From Xestospongia muta (taxonomy: Eukaryota > Porifera > Demospongiae > Haplosclerida > Petrosiidae): a stretch of DNA of 64,000 bases. Below the pieces are notes generated by a model. That model was not told where the DNA came from and did no database searches. It saw only the letters and a program-made list of their open reading frames with translations. The DNA is taken from positions 3,167,876-3,231,875 of the forward strand of contig OY848918.1 in NCBI GenBank assembly GCA_963693285.1. The letters run 5' to 3'. The position numbers were made by a program, and so were the translations under genes. Below are positions 24,066 to 36,600 of this stretch, one piece after another (positions within the stretch are counted from its first letter, which is position 1; every line of letters begins with the position of its first letter).

Positions 24066-27000
24066 ATGAATACTCACCACCTTGTACTGATTTTGTCTAT
24101 TGTACCTGCTCTTGTCTGTGCATTCAGTAAGTATTGTGATGATACAACTAATCACATTTTGTAGAGATTACAGTTAATCCTCAATCACTCAATACTACTC
24201 TCAACTCAACAGTTAGTTTTACTTGTGAAGCTGTTGCTGTTGAAATTAGCTTTAGAGTCAATGGTAAAGCAGCATCTGATGCAGATATTATAAACAAAGG
24301 ATTTAATCAACAACCACAAAATACTCTCAATGATGGTAGAAAAAGAAGAGTGTTATTAGCTGAAGCACTACAAGATAACAATAATACTAATATATTATGT
24401 AGAGCTATTGAACCAGGTATAGCAAATAGTGACATTGCTGTATTAAGAATACAAGGTGAGCTAATGTTATAGATCTCATATTATTATGATATATTGATGT
24501 AGGTTTACTAGCTCCTGTTAAAGATCTAACTGCTACAATTCTCAATGGATCTAGTGTCTTACTGATGTGGTCTGCACCATATACATTAGATAATGTACCT
24601 ATCACTGGATATAACATCAATGATGATCAAGGAACACTTCTAGACACAGTTAATACTACTGAGTACATCCTAACATCTAGTAATGATGATCCATGTAATG
24701 TAACTACTGTATATGTCTCTGGTATTAATGGAGCTGGTATAGGAGATAGTAATAATGTCATGTACTATATTGCTAGAGGTAACATATTATGTTATACAGT
24801 GATGTTACATTTCTGTTATATTTCAGTTCCTCAAACTATTCCAGTATCAGTTATACCAACAGTAGATGGAGATAATGTTTTATTTCAAGTGTTTATAAAT
24901 GTTAGTAGCTTTGTAAATCAGACATTAAGTGGGAGTTAGTCTATTATATTTATAATGGTGCTATAATATTGTTTGTTTATATTCAGCTTACATTAATACA
25001 AATAGTTTATTAAGTCAAAACATTTCTTATCTTTACTAGGTCACCAATCTATGTATTGGTGAGTATCCTACTAATGTTACAGTTAATATCAAGGACTCTA
25101 ATGATGTTCTACAACAAACATTATCTAATGATGTGACACTGTCTTTAGTTAATAATCAACTGATAATAGTTAATATATCATCACCTGTTAACTTGAGGAC
25201 ATATCTTGTTGAAGTAACTTATAGTAATCCAGCTGGACATACTATCAGTGTATTTCCATTTGGTAAGTTATATATCACACATTATGTTGTGTGTGTGTAT
25301 TATCTCTTGTATGAGACAGGTTTTCTTACTTCTGTTCTCAATATCTCTTCATCACTTGACAACTGTACTACTATTACTATCAGTTGGGATCCTCCTAATG
25401 TAGACAGTAGAGTCCAGATGTCTTACTATATACTACTGATATATGATGATGTCAACAAAGTGTTATTACAAAATGTATCTATTAATGCCAATGAATACAA
25501 GTATGAAGATCAGGAATTATTTCATCATCGATATAGATATACCCTATATGGTATAAATGAACTGGGTGAAGGAGAATATAACAATAGTACCTTCTCATTT
25601 CAAAGAGGTTAGTTAAAATAACTAATATGTGTGTTTATTTTATGACTCCTTTTAGTTTCAAGATCTGCCAAAGAAAATACTACATTTACTATTCTGTCTT
25701 ATATAAATAATGAAGTCAAGTTGATGTTTAATATACCAGTGAGTGTATCCAATAGTGGTTACTATATGATTACCATAGTTACTATAGATTATTCTGGAAT
25801 GTTCATTTGAAGCTCCAGAGAATGCTACAGTCACTGTACAATGTGATAATGTAGTTATATTTAATAAAACATATCTGGTAGTATATTCTATGAATATAAC
25901 AGATAGTCTGTTAGCTCCTCAGATTCAAAAATGTACTCTCTTTATTATCTTCAGTAATAATGTTGGACACAGTGATCCATTGATACATACTTTAAGTAAG
26001 AGATATTGATATCATGTAGCATATTGACATTATTATATGATATAGGTATATATGATGTTATAAATGCTACTGCTTATCCTAACGGTAATTCTATATGTGT
26101 AGAGTGTGTATTTTTATCTGCTCCATCTTCTGAGTCATGTTATGTTAGTGTGATTGGAGTGACTTCAAAGAACAAAATATTTACTAAAAACAGTCCAAGT
26201 GATCTTACTGTACAAGGTTGTATTGATAATCTCCCAGCTGGTAATTATACAGTCTATGTATATGATGTGGAGAATGATATACTACTAACATCAATATTAC
26301 CAGCTATAATATTAAATATTGTAATAACTGATATATTACCAACTACTATAAGTGAGTTAGCAATAATAATTACTACTGATTTTTACTAAAATAGTTGTTA
26401 TTATGAAATAATGTCCTTCACTTATTAACTTTTTTTGGAATCACTTTGTTACACCACTTATATTTTATTTAACTATGTAGTTATAACAACTAGTACTACA
26501 TCAACACCAATATGTAAGTATATCTAATATGTTCAGTGATATTATATTTATTATTTGTACTATAGCTCCAGGAAATATATACTTGATACCTGTCATAGTT
26601 GTCATCAATGGAGTTATATTGTTGATATCATTTGCGATAATAGTAGTTGTTAGTTGTTGTATTTTTCAGCATAGGAGGAAGAGGGACCCAGGTATATGGA
26701 ATTAAAATAGTAAATAATTTTACCTTATATTTCTACTATATTGTGTACAGGAATATGCCATCCACAAGTTACAAACAACAAGTATGTTATACTGTATATT
26801 ACTATAATTACTTTATTATACCTTATATCAGTTATGAAGTTCCAGCTCTGTTAACTACACCTACTACTGATCCTTATCATATAAGTCATCATGAGGTACA
26901 TACCATTCTCACTACTAGATAGTGTATTGCTATAGTTTATATAGTAATTGATGTGTTTTCTAACAAACCATTATACAGTAAACTGTTACTTGACTACTTT

Positions 27001-28804
27001 ATATTATTATAGTGTTTACTGTCCCTAGCTAAATGTAACAGATATTAATACGATGCATGACTAGTTTGTCTTATGTTACTGTTTGTGTTAATAGATAATG
27101 ACAAACTGTGAACATTGATAATATCACTATTTTAGTTACTTGAGATAAGAAGACAACATCAACAAACAGCTATACCTCCTCAAGTACAACCTCCACCTTT
27201 GCAGTTTCCTATTGTACCACATCAAGCCACTTCCACTTCACCAAAGTTTTCTCTTACCAGTATTACTGGTATTAATGAACACAATCCATTATTACCAAGA
27301 AATAATGATACACCTCCTTATAGTCATTGTGATATTAAGATCTCATTAATGAGGAAGTTGTCATCACATAATTATGTAAGTTCATTCTAATATGTGATCT
27401 CTCTGTTTATCAGATCTATTAATTGTAATGGTCTATATGAGTACAATACAAATTACTAATAACATTGCTAATAAATATTCTAACCTGTCACTTTCTTGTA
27501 GAACATGTACTATAAGAGAAATGTAGAACAATAGTAGTAGTAGTTATAATAGTTGATGACAATTATAACTATTATAGATGTTGCATATAACAATATTTAG
27601 TTATTATTTGAAGATATAAAGTGTATAGACTAGATAGTTTATCATTTAGGGAATTGTACTTTAATTTATGCATTAATTGTTTGTAATGTGAAAATAGCAG
27701 TATTGTCGAGGGAATTAATGGCAACTTGAGTAATTCAAGGTACATATAGTATCTGGTCTCATATATGAATAAGCAGGGTTACTGCACACAGCATTCAATT
27801 GATTATAATATATGCAGTTTTGATTTGCTTGTCATGATCCACAATAAAAGTAAACCTATGATTATTGATAGTCTAAATGTATATAGCTTTTATTTTAGTT
27901 TATAACACTTTAATATTGCTAGAGACATATTATAAGTAACCTTTACTTTTTAAATTGTTTCAGATTCTTTTGTTCTTTGCATTTTGTATCATAAAACATT
28001 GAGTAATATTTTCTCTATGACATGACTAGACACATACTAGTACATACCTGTGGTTATGAGTGCTGTCACAGTCCTAAGTGTGACCAAAAACATATTGTGT
28101 ATAGAACCTAAGATGAGATTTTGTTGAACTGTTCAGATTAGATGTCTCACACTAAGACTCAATTAATGTATTCATATTGTTTGTCACTTTTGCTCTGTAT
28201 TAAATGTCCATTGAATATAATATGCTCTAGATTACTATTCCCACAATGTCTTGTATTTCTCTAGTAATATAAGAATTCAATGTACATTATTAATAGTTAT
28301 TAACAGAATTAATTACTACAGGATACCAACTCAACCAATTGTACTACACTTGATGATCAAAATGAGGATATCATATCTACAACACCAGATGTTCTAGAAA
28401 CACCTTTAACTGAGAATATAACAAAACAAGATATGTCACATTTAGAAAGTAACATTGAGGAAAAAGCAGTAATGGTTACGATAGCTCCACCCATCAGTGA
28501 TGTCTCAATACAGCATAGTGTTAATAATGGACATCATAATACAATGGTAACATAGATATTAATAATACAATATTATTATTAGTGGTACTGTTATAGATAT
28601 CAGAAGACAATACTGAAGTGCCTTTTGCAATAAATAAAGAAGATATTATCATATATCCTACCAATGAACTACTATTATTGGAAAATCAAGTTAGAGTTTA
28701 TTATATAAATGTTAGTTATAAAGAGAAAATGATTATTATAGGATCATCATCTGTCATGTGAAGAGGCAGATAAAACCATCATACCCTATTGCAGCCCAAG
28801 ATGA
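24066..28804 (+). CDS. Family A Ig/FN3 receptor, near-complete, degenerate ITIM
   Basis: Signal peptide MNTHHLVLILSIVPALVCAF; Ig exon (about 24165-24455; FTCEA, ILCRA, Phe for Trp; GRKRRV); FN3 exon (about 24504-24778); 24827-24900; about 25042-25263; FN3-2 exon (about 25321-25607); about 25657-25738; about 25788-25995; Cys-domain exon (about 26046-26350; CVECVFLSAPSSESC ... GNYTVYVYD); stalk; TM exon (about 26567-26693); two short exons; Pro-rich tail exon (about 27139-27376); tail exons about 28322-28545, 28599-28690 and 28742-28804. The ITIM position reads LSCEEA (Tyr to Cys), and one inserted C shortly after shifts the end to PYCSPR and stop. The ectodomain is intact; tail signalling through the last exon is probably lost. 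Exon borders are inferred from the complete copy. Confidence 0.65.
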
Positions 28805-28810
28805 AGATAA

Positions 28811-29899
28811 TGGACTTCGTCTAATGTCAGTCCTTTAAGAAATGAACTGTGATGATAATACTGTTAGTAAAGTAGACAAGACATTAGTACATTATATGTT
28901 AACCAGTTTGATTAATACTTTTGGTTGTGACTGTCCTTGTCTTAATTTTCCACTGGTAATGAAACTCATTTAGTAACCTTTTGTAATATCATTATATCAT
29001 ATTATATAATGTTTACAATTTTTTTATGTAGTTTATAATTTCTATAATTAATCACATTACACAATCAGCTATTCTTAAAACAATAGAATATCTTGTCTAG
29101 TTACATTATTTGTCAGTCTAAATATGATCACTGAATACTTTTTATATGAAATCTGAATTTTTAACCTTTATAATGGACTTCGTCTAATGTCAGTCCTTTA
29201 AGAAATGAACTGTGATGATAATACTATTAGTAAAGTAGACAAGACATTAGTACATTATATGTTAACCAGTTTGATTAATACTTTTGGTTGTGACTGTCCT
29301 TGTCTTAATTTTCCACTGGTAATGAAACTCATTTAGTAACCTTTTGTAATATCATTATATCATATTATATAATGTTTACAATTTTTTTATGTAGTTTATA
29401 ATTTCTATAATTAATCACATTACACAATCAGCTATTCTTAAAACAATAGAATATCTTGTCTAGTTACATTATTTGTCAGTCTAAATATGATCACTGAATA
29501 CTTTTTATATGAAATCTGAATTTTTAACCTTTATAATGGACTTTGGCTAATGTCAGTCCTTTAAGGAATGAACCGTGTTGATAATACTATTAGTAAAGTA
29601 GACAAGACATTAGTACATTATATGTTAACCAGTTTGATTAATACTTTTGATTATGACTGTCCTTGTCTTAATCTTCCACTGGTAATGAAACTCATTTAGT
29701 AACCTCTTGTAATATCATTATGTCATATTATATAATGTTTACCATTTTTTATGTTGTTTACCATTTTTTTAATGTTTATCATTTTTATAGTTAATCACAT
29801 TACACAATCAACTATCCTTAAAACAATGGCAATTCTAATTCTAGTTACATTATTTGTCAGTCTAATCATGATCACTGGATACTTTTTATATGAAATCTG
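28811..29899 (+). repeat. 363-bp tandem triplication of family A 3' end
   Basis: Units start at 28811, 29174 and 29537 (TGGACTT(C/T)G..CTAATGTCAG), spacing exactly 363 bp. The first two are nearly identical; the third is more diverged (AACCGTG for AACTGTG, ATCTTCCACTGG, an added TTTTTATG block). The unit covers the end of the last tail exon and the 3' flank. Confidence 0.95.
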
Positions 29900-30440
29900 A
29901 ATTTTTAACCTTTATTAAATCTAAGTTACTATAACATTGATGAATCTTGTCAAATTTAAAGATCTGGCAGGACTCCCAACAAATTCCCTCTATTAAACAC
30001 ACTTTACTAGTAACAATTGGACTTTAAAACAGCCTGCAAATGTTATAATTATTGTGATATTAATTATGATTATTTTGGAAGCTGACTCACCAATGAAAGT
30101 TTAATTAAAGGATGGACACTAAAATGTCACTGACTAGAACATTGAGAGGAAAAATTTAAATTATGTGTATTACTTGTATTATGACAGTGAAAGCTTCTTT
30201 AATCTAAGAAAGAATTCTATTTATCTGGGGATGAATTGAAGTAGTACAATCTATATTATACTATATATATAGTATAATGATAATACACAAGTTCTCAAAA
30301 TCATAATAGATCAATGGAGTGCATGTAGCTATGTGAGGTTGTACCATAAAACTATAACACAAAAATAGTATAATAGTTAAAATCTCATAATTTGGTAAGA
30401 TCATAACATAGTAATCTGTAATATTAAATTAAATTGTTAT
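29900..30440. other. Family A 3' flank, no gene
   Basis: Continuation of the A-type 3' flank (CATTTTGGAAGCTGACTCAC-like block near 30074, AATGTCACTGACTAGAACAT near 30123). No coding exon seen. Confidence 0.5.
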
Positions 30441-30445
30441 TAAAT

Positions 30446-30655
30446 AGGAGCATACCTCCACTCAACACCTTTGAGTTATAACAGTAGCAGTGTAAACATC
30501 ACAGACTGTGAGGTTATATAACTCATAAGATGTATCATTAGTGATATCATTATATAGTAACTGGCTATGTTGGTTCTCTATATAAATGTGATATGATATT
30601 GGAGTGTTCTCAGAAGAAAATAATGGATGAATCCACACCAGGATGAACTTTATAG
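30446..30655 (-). pseudogene. Inverted family B FN3 exon fragment
   Basis: The minus strand matches the family B FN3 exon (IENQHSQLLYNDITNDTSYE ... CDVYTATVIT), close to the copy at 54940-55212, with the first part degenerate (stop-containing start of the FN3). Confidence 0.7.
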
Positions 30656-30669
30656 GCTAAATTTAAATG

Positions 30670-30790
30670 TGACCAATATGTAGTCAATAACTACTAATAA
30701 CTCCAGCCACTTAATATACAAATTCTTTATATAATTAGGCTCAATGATGACAATATTAAGAGTCAACTAATGATTGTTACATATCAATTG
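30670..30790 (-). repeat. Inverted piece of family B 5' flank
   Basis: Reverse complement of the conserved upstream block (GACCAATATGTAGTCAATAA ... AATATTAAGAGTCAACTAAT), adjoining the inverted family B FN3 fragment. Confidence 0.65.
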
Positions 30791-31003
30791 TATAACTAAA
30801 ACTAATACTAAAATTTGGACATTTTAATTAAAATTTTTGAAATGTCCAACAACTCTCTTGTATATGTTGCTATTATTGAGTCATCAAAACAGTTTCTACA
30901 AACTAATATATGATATGTACAGAGTTAATAATATAATATATACTAGTACTAGTAGTGATGTTAGTAAGTTCTATTATAGTAATAGTATAATATATCAGCT
31001 CAA

Positions 31004-31074
31004 TGTATATGTCAGGAGACATTAATGAGTTGACAAGTTCTTCAAGAGATAGTACTAAAGTAAAGAGACTATGA
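31004..31074 (+). pseudogene. Orphan terminal tail exon, second copy
   Basis: Reads NVYMSGDINELTSSSRDSTK.. and ends at the same stop as the copy at 18034-18105; the following 200 bp are also shared (CAGAAGAGACATTGACCAAA). Confidence 0.35.
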
Positions 31075-31369
31075 TAGATCAGAAGAGACATTGACCAAAC
31101 TATGACCATAACAGTACAACTTACATATTGTAATATCATATTAAACTACACATGTCCCATTTTATAAACTTGTTAAAATAAACCATTGTTAGTATAATTG
31201 TGTACATTACTGTATATTGAGTTCATTTATAAACAATGAACAAACTAATGTGAACTGTTTGTATTAAAGATGTTAAATACATCAACATATATAATAAATA
31301 GAATAAACATTGAGTGATGTAAACTCACTAAATTTTTTCTATTAAAGATGTATTTCAATTATGTGAAAT

Positions 31370-31610
31370 ATAATTAAAATAATGTCCACATGTTATATTA
31401 ACATATAAATGAGTAGGATATGATGGAGTACAATCAACATATAGAGGATAGGATCAATTTAATTAGAGTAAAGACCACTAACTTGTACTCTAAAGATAAC
31501 AACAGCATTATGTGGATTATCAGGATCAACTTTAATATGATAATATGTTAATATTACCTGTGGAACTAAGGACAGTATTAATAATATAGTATATAGTGAT
31601 ATTACCTAAT
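31370..31610 (-). pseudogene. Inverted family D ectodomain fragment
   Basis: Reverse complement of the segment at about 18575-18800 (ATTATGTGGATTATCAGGAT on the plus strand = DPDNPHNA on the minus). No continuous gene. Confidence 0.65.
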
Positions 31611-31636
31611 GAAGTATTGAAATAATATATAATATT

Positions 31637-33160
31637 CTTTGAATGTAACAGATGGTCTGTCAGCTCCTCAACATCAACAATGTACTCTCTCCATTATAGT
31701 CTGTAACAATGCTGGGCACAATGATCCATTGATACATACTTTAAGTAAGAGATAGTGAGTGATATTATATAATTTATTAATATTATAATATGATATAGGT
31801 ACATATGATATTATAAATGTTACTGCTTACCCATATGGTAATTCTATATGTGTGGAGTGTGTATTTTTATCTGCTCCATCTGCTAAGTCATGTTATGTTA
31901 GTGTGATTGGAGTGACTTCAATGAACAAAACATTTGTTAAAAACAGTCCAAATAATCTTACTGTACAAGGTTGTATTGATAATCTCCCAGCTGGTAATTA
32001 TATAGTCTATACATATGATGTGGAGAATGATATACCACTAACATCAATATTACCAGCTATAATATTAAGAGATATTGTAATAACTGATATATTACCAACT
32101 ACTACTAGTAAGTTAATAATAATAATTATTACCAAATTTCACTAAATAGTAATTATTATGAAAAATGTCCTTCACTTATTAACTTTTCTTGTAATTCCAT
32201 TATTTACACTACTTATATTTTATTTAACTATATAGTTATAACAACTAGTACTACATCAACAACAATATGTAAGTATATCTAATATATTCAGTGATATTGT
32301 ATTTATTATTTTGTACTATAGCTCCAGGAAATATATATTTGATACCTGTCATAGTTGTCATCAATGGAGTTATATTGTTGATGTCATTTGTGATAATAGT
32401 AGTTGTTAGATGTTGTATTGTTCAGCAGAGTAGGAAGAGGGACCCAGGTGTATGGAATTAAAATAGTAAATACGTTTACCTTATATTTCTACTATAGTGG
32501 GTACAGTAGTACATTATCCAGAAGTTACAAACAACAAGTAAGTTATACTGTACTGTTGTTACTATATATTACTATCATTGTTCTATTGCCATATATCAGT
32601 TATGAAGTTTCAGTTCTGTTAACTATACCTACTACTGATCCTTGCCATATAAGTCATCATGAGGTATGTACTATAATTACTACTTGATAGTATATTGCTA
32701 TTGTTTATATAGTAATTGATGTGTTTATTAATGGATCATTATATATATGTTTACTGTATATATATAGAGAGAGAGTAAACATATTACTTCACTACTTTAT
32801 ATTATTGTATTTACTGTCCTTAGCTAAGTGTAACACATGTCAATATATTGCATGACTAGTTTGTCTTATATTACTGTTAGTATTAATAGAGAATGACAAA
32901 CTGTGAACATTGATGATATCAGTATTTTAGTTATTTGACATAAGAAAACATCTACAAACAACCATACCTGCTCAAGTACAACCTCCACCTTTGTGGTTAT
33001 CTATTGTACCACGTCAAGCTATATCTACTTCATCAAAGTTCTCTCTTACCAGTTTTACTAATATTAATGAACATGATCCATTATTATCAAGCTATAATGA
33101 TACACCTCCTTCCTAGTCATTGTGATATTGAGATCACATTAATGAGTAAGTCGTGATAAT
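31637..33160 (+). pseudogene. 5'-truncated family A copy
   Basis: It begins inside the eighth exon (SAPQHQQCTLSIIVCNNAGH), then an open Cys-domain exon (31801-32105), stalk, TM exon (about 32323-32449; CIVQQSRKRDP), short exons, and Pro-rich tail exon (about 32934-33150) with an inserted base giving CCTCCTTCCTAG, an in-frame stop before the normal donor. No Ig or FN3 exon precedes it. Confidence 0.75.
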
Positions 33161-33678
33161 GTAAGTTCATTGTAATATGTGATCTCTCTGTTTATCAGAT
33201 CTATTAATTGTAATGGTCTATATGTACAATACAAATTACCAATAACATTGTTAATAAATATTCTAAGCTATACACCTTCTTGTAAAACATATACTATATG
33301 AGAAATACAGAATAATAATAATAGTTATTATAGTTGATGACAATTATAACTGCTATAGTTGTTGCATATGACAATATTTAGTTATTATTTGAAGATATAA
33401 AGTGTATAGACTAGACAGTTTATTATTAAGGGAATTGTCAGTATTGTCAAAGGAATTAATGGTAATAATAAATACCAATATACCAATTAATAAATTAATT
33501 AACCTCTCCAATTCCTAAAACATAAATCATTGTTTCATTTATGTGAAATTAGTATCATTAAAGTTTCTTATAGCTTTACTTCATTAGAACCCATAGTGTA
33601 GTCTTAGCAACGATTAAAATTGCTCACTCGGCAAACACAAGTGTTGTCCCCTCCCACAAGAGTTGCTGTCTGTGCAAA
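33161..33678. other. Spacer and 5' flank of complete family A gene
   Basis: First part resembles the intron after the Pro-rich tail exon. The last 200 bp resemble the upstream region of the copy at 4.3 kb (CTTATAGCTTTACTTC / CTTATAACTGTCC, CACAAG(T/A)). No coding exon. Confidence 0.5.
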
Positions 33679-36600
33679 ATGATGGATAGCTTACACTTTA
33701 TACTGATTTTATCTGTCGTACCTGCTCTAATTGGTAAGTATTATGCTGGTAGGACAACACTATATTATATTAATTAATCACATTTCACAGACTCGAAGAT
33801 TACAGTTCATCCTCAATCAGTCAATACTACTATCAACTCAACAGTTAATTTCACTTGTGAAGCTGTAGCAGATGAAATAACATTTAGAGTTAATGATATG
33901 GCAGCAGCTAATCTTGATGCAGTTAACAGAGGATTTATTCAACAACCACAAAATACTCTCAGTAATGGTAGAAAAAGAAGAGTGTTATTATTAGCTAAAG
34001 CATTGCAAGATAACAACAACACTAATATATCATGTAGAGCTATTGAACCAGGTATAGCATATAGTGACATTGCTGTATTAAAAATACAAGGTGAGCTAAT
34101 GTTATAGATGTCATATTATTATAATATATTGACTTAGGTTTACTAGCTCCTGTTAAAGATCTAACTGCTACAGTTCTCAATGGATCTAGTGTCTTACTGA
34201 TGTGGTCTGCACCATATACATTGGATAATGTACCTATCACTGGATATAACATCAATGATGATCAAAAAACACTTCTAGACACAGTTAATACTACTGAGTA
34301 CATCCTGACATCTAGCAATAATGATCCATGTAATGTAACTACTGTATATGTCTCTGGTATTAATGGAGCTGGTATAGGAGATAGTAATAATGTCATGTAC
34401 TACATTGCTAGAGGTAACATATTATGTTATACAGTGATATTACATTTCTGTTATATTTCAGTTCCTCAAACTATACCAGTATCAGTTATACCAACAGTAG
34501 ATGGAGATAATGTTTTATTTCAAGACATTATAAATGTTAGTAGTTCTGTAAAATACACATTAAGTGGGAGTTACTCTACTATACTTGTAATGGTATTACA
34601 ATAATTATTTTTGTTAATAATCAGCTTACATTAATACAAATTATTTAGTTAAAATATCTTATATTTATTAGGTCAGCAATCTATGTATTGGTGAGTATCC
34701 TACTAATATTACAGTAAATATCAAGGACTCTAATGATGTTCTACAACAAACATTATCTAATGATGTGACATCGTCTTTAGTTAATAATCAACTGATAATA
34801 GTTAATATATCATCACCTGTTAATTTGAGGACATATCTTGTTGAGGTAACTCTTAGTAATCCAGCTGGACATACTATCAATGTATTTCCATTTGGTAAGT
34901 TATATATCATATGTTATGTTGTGTGTGTGTGTATTATCTCTTGTATGAAACAGGTTTTCTTACTTCTGTTCTCAATATCTCTTCATCACTTGACAACTGT
35001 ACTACTATTACTATCAGTTGGGATCCTCCTAATGTAGACAGTAGAGTCCAGATATCTTACTATATACTACTGATATATGATGATGTCAACAAGATGTTAT
35101 TACAAAATGTATCTATTAATGGAAATGAATACAAGTATGAAGATCAGGAATTATTTCATCATCGATATACATATACCATATATGGTATAAATGAACTGGG
35201 TGAAGGAGAACATAACAATAGTACCTTCTCTTTACATAGAGGTTAGTTAAAATAACTAATATGTGTGTTTATTTTATGATGTCATTATAGTTCCAAGATC
35301 TGCCAAAGAAAATACTACATTTACTATTCTGTCCTATATAAATAATAAAGTCAAGTTGATGTTTAATATACCAGTGAGTCTATCCAATAGTGGTTACTAT
35401 ATGATTACCATAGTTACTGTAGATTATTCTGGAATGTTCATCTGAAGCTCCAGAGAATGTTACAGTCACTGTACAATGTGATGATGTAGTTATATTTAAT
35501 AAAACATATCTGGTAGTATATTCTATGAATATAATAGATAGACTGTCAGCTCCTCAACATCAACAGTGTACTCTCTCCATTATCTTCAGTAATAATGCTG
35601 GACACAGTGATCCATTGATATATACTTTAAGTAAGAAATAGTGATATTATGTAATTTATTGACATTATTATATGATATAGGTACATATGATGTTATAAAT
35701 GCTACTGCTTATCCTAATGGTAATTCTATATGTGTGGAGTGTGTATTTTTATCTGCTCCATCTGCTGAGTCATGTTATGTTAGTGTGATTGGAGTGACTT
35801 CAATGAACAAAACATTTATTAAAAACAGTCCAAGTGATGTTACTGTACAAGGTTGTATTGATAATCTCCCAGCTGGTAATTATACAATCTATGTATATGA
35901 TGTGGAGAATGATATACCACTAACATCAATATTACCAGCTATAATATTAAGAGATGTTGTAATAATTGATATATTACCAACTACTACTAGTAAGTTAATA
36001 ATATTAATAGTTATTACCAAATTTCACTAAATAGTTGCTATTATAAAATAATGTCCTTCACTTATTAACTTTTCTTGTAATCACTTTGTTATAACATTTA
36101 TATTTCATTAACTATGTAGTTATAACAACTACTACTACATCAACAACAATATGTAAGTATATCTGATATGTTCAGTGATATTGTATTTATTATTTGTACT
36201 ATAGCTCCAGGAAATATATATTTGATACCTGTCATAGTTGTTATCAATGGAGTTATATTAATGTTGATGTCATTTGTGATAATAGTAGTTGTTAGTTGTT
36301 GTATTGTTCAGCATAGGAGGACGAGCGAACCAGGTATATGGAATTATAATAATAATAAGTTCATCTTATATTTTACTATACTATGTACAGGAGTATGTTA
36401 TCCAAGTGTAACAAACGAGTATGTCACTAATAGCAATATATATATATATATATATATATTACTATTATATTTACTCTATTATACCTTATATTAGTTATGA
36501 AGATCCAGTTCCATCAACTACACCTACTACTGATCCTTATCATATAAGTCATCATGAGGTATGTACTATAATTACTACTTGATAGCATATTGCTATTTTT

